Part shown: positions 39,372 through 48,061 of the stretch, piece after piece
How positions within the stretch are numbered: position 1 is the first letter of the stretch
How the letters are laid out: every line of letters begins with the position of its first letter
DNA from: Caballeronia sp. INDeC2
Lineage (GTDB): Bacteria > Pseudomonadota > Gammaproteobacteria > Burkholderiales > Burkholderiaceae
DNA length: 64,000 nucleotides
Assembly: GCF_023631325.1 (NCBI RefSeq)
Contig: NZ_JALQDG010000003.1
Span: 951,587 to 1,015,586 of the forward strand
Reading direction: 5' to 3'
Made by a program: the position numbers and the translations under genes
The notes under the pieces: generated by a model
What the model saw: the letters and a program-made list of their open reading frames with translations, nothing else
What the model was told of the DNA's origin: nothing
Databases searched by the model: none

Positions 39372-39827
39372 ATGCAAATCATTCTTTTGGAAAAGGTCGT
39401 CAACCTGGGCAACCTCGGCGATATCGTCAAGGTCAAGGACGGCTACGCACGTAACTTCCTGATCCCCGGCAAGAAGGCACGCCGCGCAACGAAGGACGCA
39501 ATCGCCGAATTCGAAGTTCGCCGCGCCGAGCTCGAAAAGGTCGCCGCTGAAAAGCTGGCTACCGCGCAAAAGCAAGGCGAAAAGCTGAACGGCTTTACGG
39601 TTCAGATCTCGCAAAAGGCTGGCGTCGACGGCCGCCTGTTCGGTTCGGTCACGAACGCGGACATCGCCGAAGCACTGAAGTCGCAAGGCTTCGCGGAAGT
39701 GGAAAAGGCGCAAGTGCGTCTGCCGCAAGGCCCGCTCAAGATGGTCGGCGACCATTCGGTTCAAGTGGCGCTGCACACGGACGTGCTGGTCGACGTCACC
39801 GTGTCGGTGCTCGGCGAGCACGCGTAA
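39372..39827 (+). CDS. rplI: 50S ribosomal protein L9
   Basis: 151 residues. The N-terminal domain [36 protein letters not shown] is diagnostic of L9. A long connecting helix and C-terminal domain ([27 protein letters not shown]) follow. Last gene of the operon, before a strong terminator. Confidence 0.98.
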   Translation: MQIILLEKVVNLGNLGDIVKVKDGYARNFLIPGKKARRATKDAIAEFEVRRAELEKVAAEKLATAQKQGEKLNGFTVQISQKAGVDGRLFGSVTNADIAEALKSQGFAEVEKAQVRLPQGPLKMVGDHSVQVALHTDVLVDVTVSVLGEHA

Positions 39828-39862
39828 GTTTTTCGCGAGACTCCGGTCTCGCGTGCGGTACG

Positions 39863-39897
39863 AAAAAGCGGAGCCTTTCATGGCTCCGCTTTTTTTC
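39863..39897 (+). terminator. Intrinsic terminator of the rpsF-rplI operon
   Basis: Stem AGCGGAGCC/GGCTCCGCT (39867-39875 with 39882-39890), loop TTTCAT, A-run before and T7 after. Confidence 0.92.
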
Positions 39898-39943
39898 GTC
39901 TGAACGTAGCCTAGCGCGCGACATTAATCGATAATTCCACCCC

Positions 39944-41332
39944 ATGAACGCTCCGTCCAAAGACCCGCAACTCGACGCGCTGAAGGTCCCGCCGCATTCG
40001 ATCGAAGCCGAGCAATCCGTGATTGGCGGTCTGCTGCTGGACAACGCCGCATGGGACCGCATCGCCGATGTCATGCATCAGGGCGATTTTTATCGCTACG
40101 ACCATCGGATCATCTATGAGCACATCGGTAAGCTGATCGCGTCGACGCGTCCCGCGGACGTGATCACCGTCTACGAAGCGCTCACGATGGCCGGCAAGGC
40201 CGAGGAAGTCGGGGGGCTTGCTTATCTGAACGCGCTCGCGCAGAACACGCCCAGCGCCGCGAACATCCGCCGCTACGCGGAAATCGTGCGCGACCGCGCC
40301 GTGCTGCGCCGCCTTGTGTCGGTCGCCGATGAAATTTCCGCCGACGCCTTCAATCCGCAAGGCAAGGAAGTCCGCCAGATTCTCGATGAAGCCGAAGCGC
40401 GCGTGTTCTCGATCGCCGAAGAAGGGGCGCGCGGCACGCAGGGCTTTCTGGAAATCGGGCCGCTGCTCACGCAGGTCGTCGAGCGCATCGACACGCTGTA
40501 TCACACTGCGAATCCGAGCGATGTGACCGGCACGCCGACAGGCTTCGTCGACCTCGACCGCATGACCTCGGGCATGCATGGCGGCGAGCTGATCATCGTG
40601 GCGGGCCGTCCGTCGATGGGTAAGACGGCTTTCTCGATGAACGTCGGCGAATACGTGGCGGTGGAGTACGGCTTGCCCGTCGCGGTGTTCTCGATGGAAA
40701 TGCCGGGCACGCAACTGACGATGCGTATGCTGGGGTCGGTCGGCCGGCTGGATCAACATCGCATGCGCACGGGCCGTCTCACGGACGAGGATTGGCCGAA
40801 GCTCACGCACGCGGTGCAGAAAATGAGCGAGGCGCAGCTTTTCATCGACGAAACCGGCGGCCTCAACCCGATGGAACTGCGCTCACGCGCGCGGCGTTTG
40901 TCGCGGCAATGCGGCAAGCTCGGCCTGATCATCGTCGACTATCTGCAGCTGATGTCGGGCTCGGGCGGCGGCGAAAACCGCGCGACTGAAATCTCCGAAA
41001 TCTCGCGCTCGCTCAAGAGTCTTGCGAAGGAACTGGACGTGCCGGTGATCGCGCTTTCGCAGCTGAATCGCGGTCTCGAACAACGTCCGAACAAGCGCCC
41101 GATCATGTCGGATCTGCGCGAGTCGGGCGCTATCGAACAGGATGCGGATGTGATCCTCTTCATCTATCGCGACGAAGTGTACAACCCGGACAGCCCCGAC
41201 AAGGGCACCGCTGAAATCATCATCGGCAAGCAGCGTAACGGTCCGATCGGCCCGGTGCGCCTTACCTTCCACGGTCAGTACACGAAGTTCGACAACTTCG
41301 CCGGCGCGCAAAACTTCTACGGCGGCGAATAG
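39944..41332 (+). CDS. dnaB: Replicative DNA helicase
   Basis: 462-residue hexameric helicase of the replication fork. The N-terminal domain (PPHSIEAEQSVIGGLLLDNAAWD) is followed by the RecA-like domain with Walker A (GRPSMGKTAFSMN), Walker B (LIIVDYLQLM) and DnaB motifs (SLKSLAKELDVPVIALSQLNR, MSDLRESGAIEQDADVI). No intein is present. It starts 47 bases after the rplI terminator, so it has its own promoter. Confidence 0.97.
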   Translation: MNAPSKDPQLDALKVPPHSIEAEQSVIGGLLLDNAAWDRIADVMHQGDFYRYDHRIIYEHIGKLIASTRPADVITVYEALTMAGKAEEVGGLAYLNALAQNTPSAANIRRYAEIVRDRAVLRRLVSVADEISADAFNPQGKEVRQILDEAEARVFSIAEEGARGTQGFLEIGPLLTQVVERIDTLYHTANPSDVTGTPTGFVDLDRMTSGMHGGELIIVAGRPSMGKTAFSMNVGEYVAVEYGLPVAVFSMEMPGTQLTMRMLGSVGRLDQHRMRTGRLTDEDWPKLTHAVQKMSEAQLFIDETGGLNPMELRSRARRLSRQCGKLGLIIVDYLQLMSGSGGGENRATEISEISRSLKSLAKELDVPVIALSQLNRGLEQRPNKRPIMSDLRESGAIEQDADVILFIYRDEVYNPDSPDKGTAEIIIGKQRNGPIGPVRLTFHGQYTKFDNFAGAQNFYGGE

Positions 41333-41471
41333 GCCTCGAGCGCATCCGCTGTCAATCCCTGGCGAGCTCTAACGCCGCGCGTCACGAACGCGCGGTGCGT
41401 CGGCTAACGCGCACAGGTACAATATGACAGTTTGATGTTGTCTCAAATTTGACCCATTTAGCGGGAATTTC

Positions 41472-42098
41472 ATGTTTGGTCGTTTCATGCCCACCGAGGG
41501 CAAATTCTTCGAGATCTTCAACGCGCACGCGAAGTGCATGGTCGATGCCAGCCGCGAGCTCGAACTGCTGATCGATAACCTCGACGATGCCGAGGTCCAC
41601 AAGCAGAACGTCCAGGCGAACGAAAAGCGCGCCGACAAGCTCACGCACGAGACCATCGATCTGCTGCACAAGACGTTCATCACGCCGCTCGACCGCGACG
41701 AAATCCACAAGCTCATCACGACGATGGACGACATCCTCGATCTGATGGAGGACGTCGCCACGGCCATTTCGCTGTACGACGTGCGCGCGGTGACGTCGGA
41801 GGCGAGCCAGCTCGCGCATATCTGCACCGGCACGGTCACGCGCGTGCAGAAGGCCGTCGAACTGCTGGCCGACATGAAGCGTGCAAGCGAAATCCTGAAG
41901 ATCTGCGAGGAAATCGACCGTCTGGAGTCGGATGCCGACCGCGTGCTACGCGCGGCGATGTCGAAGCTCTTCCGCGAGGAAGACGACGTGAAGACGCTCA
42001 TCAAGCTGAAGGCGATTTACGAGCTGCTCGAGACGATCACCGACAAGTGCGAAGACGTCGCGAACATCATCGAAGGCATCGTGCTGGAAAACGCCTGA
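41472..42098 (+). CDS. PhoU-like DUF47 protein, Pit accessory
   Basis: 208-residue all-helical cytosolic protein of the DUF47/PhoU_div family. It starts MFGRFMPTEGKFFEIFNAHAKC and has the acidic metal-binding helices (ANEKRADKLTHETIDLLHKTFITPLDRDEI and DDILDLMEDVATAISLYD; second set EIDRLESDADRVLRAAM). It lies 112 bases before a pit-type transporter, the usual pairing; such proteins are thought to regulate phosphate flux through Pit. Confidence 0.92.
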   Translation: MFGRFMPTEGKFFEIFNAHAKCMVDASRELELLIDNLDDAEVHKQNVQANEKRADKLTHETIDLLHKTFITPLDRDEIHKLITTMDDILDLMEDVATAISLYDVRAVTSEASQLAHICTGTVTRVQKAVELLADMKRASEILKICEEIDRLESDADRVLRAAMSKLFREEDDVKTLIKLKAIYELLETITDKCEDVANIIEGIVLENA

Positions 42099-42210
42099 CC
42101 AAGCCGTCCAAGCCCCCGGCGCGCGGCAGGCCCGCGCGCGGCGGGACACGAGAAAACCGGGACGACAAACCGGCAGCGCATTTCAAGACCGGTCAAAACA
42201 ACACCAACTG

Positions 42211-43221
42211 ATGCATTCGATTCAACTCGCCATCTGGGCAGTCGCCTTGCTCGTCATAGTCGCACTCGCGTTCGACTTCATGAACGGCTTTCACGACGCC
42301 GCCAATTCCATCGCGACGGTCGTTTCGACCGGCGTGCTTAAGCCGCAGCAGGCGGTCGCGTTTGCCGCTGCGTTCAACGTCATTGCATATTTCATCTTTC
42401 ACCTGAAGGTCGCGGCGACCGTCGGCAAAGGCACGATCGATCCTGAAATCGTCGATCACTACGTCATCTTCGGCGCGCTCGTCGGCGCGATCGGCTGGAA
42501 TATCGTCACGTGGCATTACGGCATTCCGTCGAGCTCGTCGCATGCGCTGATCGGCGGGCTCGTCGGCGCCGCGCTCGCAAAGTCGGGCTGGGGATCGCTC
42601 AACTGGGACGGACTGCTGAAGACGGTCGCGTTCATCTTCATCTCGCCGCTGCTCGGCTTCGTGCTCGGCTCGTTCTTCATGCTGCTCGTGTCGTGGCTGT
42701 ATTTCCGCACGCCACCCTCGAAGGTCGACCGGCGTTTCAGGCGCATGCAGCTCGTGTCGGCGGGGCTGTATTCGCTCGGCCACGGCGGCAACGACGCGCA
42801 GAAGACGATCGGCATCATCTGGATGCTGCTGATCGCGACCGGCTACGCGTCGGCCGCCGCCGATGCGCCGCCGGTCTGGGTAATCGGCCTGTGCTATCTG
42901 TCGATGGGTCTCGGGACACTCTTCGGCGGCTGGCGCATCGTGCGCACGATGGGTCAGAAAATCACGAAGCTCAAGCCGGTCGGCGGATTCTGCGCGGAGA
43001 CGGGCGGGGCGATCACGCTCTTCGTCGCGTCGTTCCTCGGCATTCCCGTTTCGACGACGCACACGATCACCGGCGCGATCGTCGGCGTCGGTGCGACGCA
43101 AAAGTTCAGCGCGGTGCGCTGGGGCGTCGCGGGCAATATCGTGTGGGCCTGGATTCTGACGATTCCCGCGTCCGCCGCGCTCGCTGCGGCGGGCTGGTGG
43201 GTCGGCCACCGCTTCCTGTGA
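42211..43221 (+). CDS. pit: Low-affinity inorganic phosphate transporter, Pit family
   Basis: 336-residue inner-membrane cation-coupled phosphate transporter (PiT family). The duplicated PiT signature is present in both halves: FMNGFHDAANSIATVVST near the N-terminus and GGNDAQKTIG in the middle. SSSHALIGGLVGA and STTHTITGAIVGVG are the paired helical-hairpin motifs. About ten helices. It is probably translated together with the DUF47 gene just upstream. Confidence 0.94.
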   Translation: MHSIQLAIWAVALLVIVALAFDFMNGFHDAANSIATVVSTGVLKPQQAVAFAAAFNVIAYFIFHLKVAATVGKGTIDPEIVDHYVIFGALVGAIGWNIVTWHYGIPSSSSHALIGGLVGAALAKSGWGSLNWDGLLKTVAFIFISPLLGFVLGSFFMLLVSWLYFRTPPSKVDRRFRRMQLVSAGLYSLGHGGNDAQKTIGIIWMLLIATGYASAAADAPPVWVIGLCYLSMGLGTLFGGWRIVRTMGQKITKLKPVGGFCAETGGAITLFVASFLGIPVSTTHTITGAIVGVGATQKFSAVRWGVAGNIVWAWILTIPASAALAAAGWWVGHRFL

Positions 43222-43237
43222 GCGTTCTTTCTCGCCT

Positions 43238-43263
43238 CGGGCCCCGGAAATTTGCGGGGCCCG
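43238..43263. terminator. GC-rich hairpin between pit and convergent SDR gene
   Basis: Perfect 9-bp stem CGGGCCCCG/CGGGGCCCG with an 8-base loop, between two convergent stops. No T-run, so it may act with Rho or as a roadblock. Confidence 0.5.
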
Positions 43264-43270
43264 GAGCGCA

Positions 43271-44077
43271 TCAAATTATCGGCGACGACACCCCGTCCAT
43301 CGGGATGATCGCGCCCGACACGTAACTCGCGCGGCGGCTCGCCAGAAAGAGCGCCACGTCGGCGATTTCCTCCGGTTTCGCGTAGCGCCCGAGCGGCACT
43401 TTCGACTGGCTGTCGGCGAGCACCTGATCGCGCGTGACGCCTTGCCGTTTCGCTTCCAGATCCAGCGCTTCCTCGACGCGCTCGGTCAGCGTCGCGCCCG
43501 GATTGATCGCGTTGATGCGAATGCCGAGCTTCGCGTAATGATGGGCGAGGCCGACGGTATTGAGCATCAGCGCCGCATTGGCCGCGCCGCCCGCGATGTG
43601 GATGTCCGTCGCGATCTTGCCGCCCATCCCGACGATATTGACGATCGCGCCCGGTTCGGCGCCCGGATCGTTTCGCAGGCGCTCGGCCATGCGCTTCAGC
43701 ACGACCTGCTGCGGATAGACGTAGGAGAAGTATTTGGCGTCCATGGCCGCTTTGTATGCCGCGGCATCGAGCGTCTCCGGGTCGTAGCGACGAGCGGCGC
43801 CGGCGCTGTTGACGAGGATATCGATCGGCCCGAGCGCGGCGCTCGCTTCCTCGACGACATCTTCGGCGCTGTGCGCTTCGTGCAGGTCCGCGCGCGCCAA
43901 ATGGACGTGATATCCGGCGCTGGCCAGTTGCTCTCGGGCGCGGGCGAGATTCGCGGCGTCGCGCGAGACGATCGCGACATTCGCGCCTTCGCTTGCGAAC
44001 GCTTTGGCGCATGCAAATCCGATTCCCTTGCTGCCGCCCGTGATGAGGACGACCTTGCCCGCGAGTCCCAGGTCCAT
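43271..44077 (-). CDS. Atypical SDR-family protein lacking the YxxxK catalytic pair
   Basis: 268-residue short-chain dehydrogenase fold. Cofactor elements are intact: TGGSKGIG (13-20), a RADL acidic turn and NSAG (90-93). At the catalytic segment, where Y-x-x-x-K is expected, the sequence reads G163-G-A-A-N167 (IAGGAANAALM), and the usual Ser region reads NIVG. Tyr, Lys and probably Ser are therefore replaced, although the INPGATLTER segment and C-terminus are normal. Either it belongs to a subgroup with different chemistry or it binds cofactor without SDR catalysis. It starts 59 bases left of the NlpC gene end. Confidence 0.88.
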   Translation of the reverse strand: MDLGLAGKVVLITGGSKGIGFACAKAFASEGANVAIVSRDAANLARAREQLASAGYHVHLARADLHEAHSAEDVVEEASAALGPIDILVNSAGAARRYDPETLDAAAYKAAMDAKYFSYVYPQQVVLKRMAERLRNDPGAEPGAIVNIVGMGGKIATDIHIAGGAANAALMLNTVGLAHHYAKLGIRINAINPGATLTERVEEALDLEAKRQGVTRDQVLADSQSKVPLGRYAKPEEIADVALFLASRRASYVSGAIIPMDGVSSPII

Positions 44078-44135
44078 GGTGTTGCGCTCCGTCGAAGAAT
44101 GATCGGAACACGATAGCAGAGACGCGATGCGCGCG

Positions 44136-45065
44136 TCAGTTCGTGCCGGTCGCGAAGCGGGCGATGGGATCGTCGTTTGGCGCGGGGCGCGGCGCGGCGA
44201 TCGAACCGGTCGAGGCGCGCATCACGCGCACGGGCGGCTCGGCGGTATCGATGGACTCGCCGGCCTGAACGGCGCGCGCCTGCTGACGTGCGGCGCGCGA
44301 AGTCGGAGGCGGCGGCTCGAAGGCATCGGCGGCTGCCTGGATCGGATCGGGCGATGCGTCGATGACGGCGGCGGTTTGCGGCGCGGTCGCGCCCGCGGCC
44401 TGCGATTGTCGTTGCGCGGCGGTAAGCGTGGAGGGCGGCGGCTCGAAGACGTCGGCGTTTGCGGGCGCGGGCGTTCGTACGGGCGCGGGCGATGCAATGT
44501 AAGTCGGCGCATCGAACGGCGCGGGTGCGGCCTTCGGCGGCGCGACGCGCCGGATGCCGTCGAAGCGCTTCGCCCAATAGGGGTTCGTCAGATAGTCGAG
44601 CCGCACGGTGCCGCCCGTGGACGGCGCGTTCACGAAACGCAGCTTGCCGACGTAAATCCCCACGTGCGAATGCGGCCGCCCGGTCGTGTTGAAGAAGATC
44701 AGATCGCCCGGCGCGACTTCATCCGGCTCGACCGATTCGCCTCGCGAGCTCATATCGGCGGTCGTGCGCGGTAGATTGACCGACGCCGCACGGTCGACCA
44801 CATAACGCACGAGTCCGCTGCAATCGAAACCCGCGTCCGGCGTATTGCCGCCCCAGCGGTACGGCACGCCGACGAGCGACATCGCCTGAATCGAAATTTC
44901 CTCGCGCCCGACGCTGTGATCCACAAAATTCGGAAAGCCGGGCGGCGTCTGATAGGTGCGATTGGCGGTCGTGCTGGCGGCGGGCTTGCGTGACGTCTGC
45001 TGCGGCGCGGTTCCACACGCGGCGAGCAGTACAGTGAGGGAAAGCAGCAACCAGATTCGACGCAT
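44136..45065 (-). CDS. NlpC/P60 peptidoglycan endopeptidase lipoprotein
   Basis: 309 residues. A lipoprotein signal (LLAACG, Cys 17) is followed by an NlpC/P60 domain (~55-180) with catalytic Cys in DAGFDCSGLVRYV and His in HSHVGIYVG. It should cut D-Glu-mDAP bonds in cell-wall peptides. The last ~120 residues are proline/alanine-rich and hold a duplicated element (ADVFEPPPSTLTAAQRQ and ADAFEPPPPTSRAARQQ) that is unusual for the family and probably disordered. Confidence 0.9.
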   Translation of the reverse strand: MRRIWLLLSLTVLLAACGTAPQQTSRKPAASTTANRTYQTPPGFPNFVDHSVGREEISIQAMSLVGVPYRWGGNTPDAGFDCSGLVRYVVDRAASVNLPRTTADMSSRGESVEPDEVAPGDLIFFNTTGRPHSHVGIYVGKLRFVNAPSTGGTVRLDYLTNPYWAKRFDGIRRVAPPKAAPAPFDAPTYIASPAPVRTPAPANADVFEPPPSTLTAAQRQSQAAGATAPQTAAVIDASPDPIQAAADAFEPPPPTSRAARQQARAVQAGESIDTAEPPVRVMRASTGSIAAPRPAPNDDPIARFATGTN

Positions 45066-45198
45066 TGCAGTAGGCGAGAATTCTCGCCGGGAAGGACACT
45101 GTGCCGATACTAGCCCGCAGAACGGGCGTGCGACAAGACGTCTTCAGAATTTACATGAAGTTTGTACCGTAAGTGTTGCAGCCGCGGAACGTCCAGAC

Positions 45199-45238
45199 GA
45201 AAAGAAGCGGCCCGGCGAATTGCTCCGCCGGGCCGCTG
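45199..45238 (-). terminator. Intrinsic terminator of phoH
   Basis: 12-bp perfect stem AGCGGCCCGGCG/CGCCGGGCCGCT (45206-45217 with 45226-45237), then a leftward CTTTTC tract. It lies 21 bases after the phoH stop. Confidence 0.75.
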
Positions 45239-45258
45239 AGACTACGAATACGCCGCCC

Positions 45259-47118
45259 TTAGAGAATGTCGGAAGCGTAATCGGCGAGGCGCGAACGTTC
45301 GCCGCGCGCGAGCGTCACGTGTCCGCTATGCGTCCAGCCCTTGAAGCGATCGACAACGTACGTAAGACCCGAACTGCCTTCGGTCAGGTACGGCGTATCG
45401 ATCTGCGCGATGTTGCCAAGGCAAATGATCTTCGTGCCCGGGCCCGCGCGCGTGACGAGCGTTTTCATCTGCTTCGGCGTCAGGTTTTGCGCCTCGTCGA
45501 TGATCACGTACTTGTCGACGAACGTGCGCCCGCGCATGAAGTTCATGCTCTTCACCTTCAGTCGCGAACGGATGAGTTCCTGCGTCGCGGCTCGGCCCCA
45601 TTCACCGGCGGCGTCGTCGGTCTTTTGCAGGACTTCGAGGTTGTCGTCGAACGCGCCCATCCACGGCTGCATCTTTTCTTCCTCGGTGCCCGGCAGGAAG
45701 CCAATATCCTCGCCGACCGGCACCGTCGCGCGTGTCACGATGATCTCGTTGTAGCGCTTGTCGTCGAGCACTTGCGCGAGGCCCGCGGCGAGCGCCATCA
45801 GCGTTTTACCCGTGCCCGCCTGGCCGAGCAGGGTGACGAAATCGACTTCCGGGTTCATCAACAGGTTGAGCGCGAAGTTCTGCTCGCGATTGCGCGCCGT
45901 GATGCCCCACACGTTGTTCTTGTGATGGCCGTAGTCGCGCAGCGTCTGCAGGAGCGCGGTCTTGCCGTTCAGCTCGCGCACGACAGCGTGAAACGACGGT
46001 TCGCCGTTCTGCGGCTCCAGATAGACGAACTCGTTGACGAGCATCGACGGGCACAGCGGCCCGGTCACGCGGTAATACGTCGTGCCGGTCTTGGTGTCCT
46101 GCCAGCTCTCCATGCCCTTCGCGTGCTTGGTCCAGAAGTCCTGCGGCAGCGCCCGCACGCCCGAATAAAGCAGGTCCTTGTCTTCGAGAACCTGGTCGTT
46201 GAAATAGTCTTCGGCGGGCAGGCCGAGCGCGTGCGCCTTGATGCGCATGTTGATGTCTTTCGACACCAGAACGACCTGACGATCCGGCCGCTCTTTCTGC
46301 AGCGCGCGCACGACCCCGAGAATCTGGTTGTCCGCCTTCCCGACAGGCAAGCCTTCCACCGGCTCGATGTCGGTCAGCGTCGTCTGGAAGTAGAGGCGGC
46401 CGAGCGCGTCGCGGTTGCCTTGCGCGGCGAGCGGCAAACCTTCCGCCATCTTGCCGGCGTCGCCCGCGTGCGCGACGAGCGCATCGAGCGTGCGGCTCAC
46501 CTGACGGGCGTTGCGCGCCACTTCCGACATGCCCTTCTTGTGATTATCGAGTTCTTCCAACGTCATCATCGGCAGATAGACGTCGTGTTCCTCGAAGCGG
46601 AAGAGCGAGCTCGGATCGTGCATCAGCACGTTGGTGTCGAGCACGAACAGTTTGCGCAGTTCGGCTTCGGACGCCGTGCCCTTGCGGCGCTTGTTCTGCG
46701 TGCGCGTGTCTTTCGCGACGGCCGGGGCCGATGCTTCGGGCGCAACAGGTGTTTCAGCGCGGGCCTCGACGGGTTCCGGCGTGGTGCGCGCGGCGGGCGC
46801 GGGCTGCAAGAGCGCCGCGGTCTGCTTCGATTTCCGACCGCGCGTCGGCACGGTGCCCGGCGCGGGCGGCGGCACGACCGCTTCCACATGCGCTTCGGCG
46901 GGAATCGGGGTCAGCACTTCGCTCGCGATCGAGCGCAGCGTGTGCGCGGCGTTCGTGGCGGCGGGACGCTCGGCGGCGACGGTCTCGACCGCGCCGTAGG
47001 CGTCGTCATCGCTCGCCGCGGCTTGTTTCTTCGACTGCTTAGAAGGCCGGGCTTTGGCCTTGTATTCTTCAGCCGGAAGGAGGTGGCCGAGCTTGGCCGG
47101 GGCGGTAGGCAAAGGCAT
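45259..47118 (-). CDS. PhoH2-type protein: PIN ribonuclease domain plus PhoH ATPase
   Basis: 619-residue protein. Residues 1-~150 are a low-complexity Ala/Pro/Lys-rich extension. A PIN domain follows (FVLDTNVLMHDP, LEELDNHKKG, SKDINMRIKA with its acidic residues), then a C-terminal PhoH ATPase (Walker A GQAGTGKTLMAL, Walker B YVIIDEAQN). This PIN-PhoH fusion is the PhoH2 type, reported in other bacteria as an ATP-dependent RNA helicase/RNase; function here is by family. The long extension exceeds the usual ~450-residue size. The start at 47118 (MPLPTAPAKLGHLLP) is chosen because upstream codons are not protein-like. Confidence 0.92.
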   Translation of the reverse strand: MPLPTAPAKLGHLLPAEEYKAKARPSKQSKKQAAASDDDAYGAVETVAAERPAATNAAHTLRSIASEVLTPIPAEAHVEAVVPPPAPGTVPTRGRKSKQTAALLQPAPAARTTPEPVEARAETPVAPEASAPAVAKDTRTQNKRRKGTASEAELRKLFVLDTNVLMHDPSSLFRFEEHDVYLPMMTLEELDNHKKGMSEVARNARQVSRTLDALVAHAGDAGKMAEGLPLAAQGNRDALGRLYFQTTLTDIEPVEGLPVGKADNQILGVVRALQKERPDRQVVLVSKDINMRIKAHALGLPAEDYFNDQVLEDKDLLYSGVRALPQDFWTKHAKGMESWQDTKTGTTYYRVTGPLCPSMLVNEFVYLEPQNGEPSFHAVVRELNGKTALLQTLRDYGHHKNNVWGITARNREQNFALNLLMNPEVDFVTLLGQAGTGKTLMALAAGLAQVLDDKRYNEIIVTRATVPVGEDIGFLPGTEEEKMQPWMGAFDDNLEVLQKTDDAAGEWGRAATQELIRSRLKVKSMNFMRGRTFVDKYVIIDEAQNLTPKQMKTLVTRAGPGTKIICLGNIAQIDTPYLTEGSSGLTYVVDRFKGWTHSGHVTLARGERSRLADYASDIL

Positions 47119-47515
47119 AGTGTTCCCTCGAAAGGAATCGGGTCGTGTATCGTGCGCCGCCTGTCGCATCCTGCTCGTACGCCCTCGAAGCAATACGAAT
47201 CCCGCAGTTTGCGCCCGGTGGCGCGCTTCGTTGTCGAAATCGCCGGTTCGCCTAGTTTCGATCTGCTCCTTGGAGGTCGCCTGCAACGCGTCGCGGGCGA
47301 GCCGATGAAGCGTGGCTTTTGCGCGACGCCAAATAAAAAAGCCGCCGTTCCGACTACCGGAACCAGCGGCTGACTTCTGCTTCAGAGCGCCTTTGCCTTG
47401 CCGACTCCACGTAGCCCGGGTCCATGCCGACCGTACCGGCAGGCACACGGCGGCTCGCGCTAAGGTAAAGAGAATGGGGAGGACAGGCGCTCATTGCGAA
47501 TCAATATAACGTGCC
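47119..47515. other. Intergenic region holding the bcp terminator and phoH promoter
   Basis: 397 bases without a convincing gene. A leftward terminator lies at 47335-47371: a two-part hairpin AGCCGC-GTTCCG-loop-CGGAAC-GCGGCT followed by T6. It should end the bcp transcript, so phoH is expressed separately from a promoter between 47120 and 47330. Confidence 0.7.
47335..47371 (-). terminator. Intrinsic terminator of bcp
   Basis: Read leftward: outer stem AGCCGC/GCGGCT and inner stem GTTCCG/CGGAAC with a 5-base loop, followed by TTTTTT. Confidence 0.82.
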
Positions 47516-47977
47516 TCAAATCGCTTGTACAGCCTCCACGATCGCCTCTACGTGGCCTGGCACCTTGACGCCGCGGAACTCGCGGCGGAGCACGCCTTTC
47601 GCGTCGATGAGGAAGGTCGAGCGCTCGACGCCGCGCACTTCCTTGCCATACATTTTCTTCATCTTGATGACATCGAAGACCGAGCAGATGGCTTCGTCGC
47701 CGTCGGAAACCAGCGTGTAAGGCAGCTCCAGCTTCGCCTTGAAGTTGTCGTGCGATTTCACGCTGTCACGCGAGATGCCGATCACTTCCGCGCCCGCCGC
47801 CTTGAATTGGTCGTAGTGGTCGCGAAACTGCAGGCTTTCGGTCGTGCAGCCCGGGGTGTTGTCCTTCGGGTAAAAGAAGAGCACGACCTTCTTGCCGCGC
47901 AGGGAGGACAGGGTGAACTCGCCACCCGTCGCGGGGGCGGTGAAGTCGGGAACGGGCTGGTCGACTGCGACTGACAC
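47516..47977 (-). CDS. bcp: Thiol peroxidase Bcp (peroxiredoxin Q)
   Basis: 153-residue cytosolic peroxiredoxin that reduces hydroperoxides. The peroxidatic Cys44 lies in YPKDNTPGCTTES. The resolving Cys usually five residues later is absent (S-L-Q-F follows), and the only other cysteine is Cys98 (EAICSVFD). It is therefore either a 1-Cys-type Bcp or uses the distant Cys. GGAGAAACC-like sequence precedes the ATG. It follows arnD leftward by 84 bases but has its own terminator. Confidence 0.93.
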   Translation of the reverse strand: MSVAVDQPVPDFTAPATGGEFTLSSLRGKKVVLFFYPKDNTPGCTTESLQFRDHYDQFKAAGAEVIGISRDSVKSHDNFKAKLELPYTLVSDGDEAICSVFDVIKMKKMYGKEVRGVERSTFLIDAKGVLRREFRGVKVPGHVEAIVEAVQAI

Positions 47978-48061
47978 GTAGGTTTCTCCGGTTGTTCTGG
48001 TTTGTAGGTGAGAAAGAAGAGGAAACGCGCGAGGAGACCCGAAAAGCGGCTACGCGCCGCT

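Noticed and set aside
44956..47373. 805-codon open frame on the plus strand opposite phoH
   Set aside because: Antisense shadow caused by high GC; its sequence is Arg/His/Leu-rich with no family pattern, while the minus strand encodes a clear PIN-PhoH protein.
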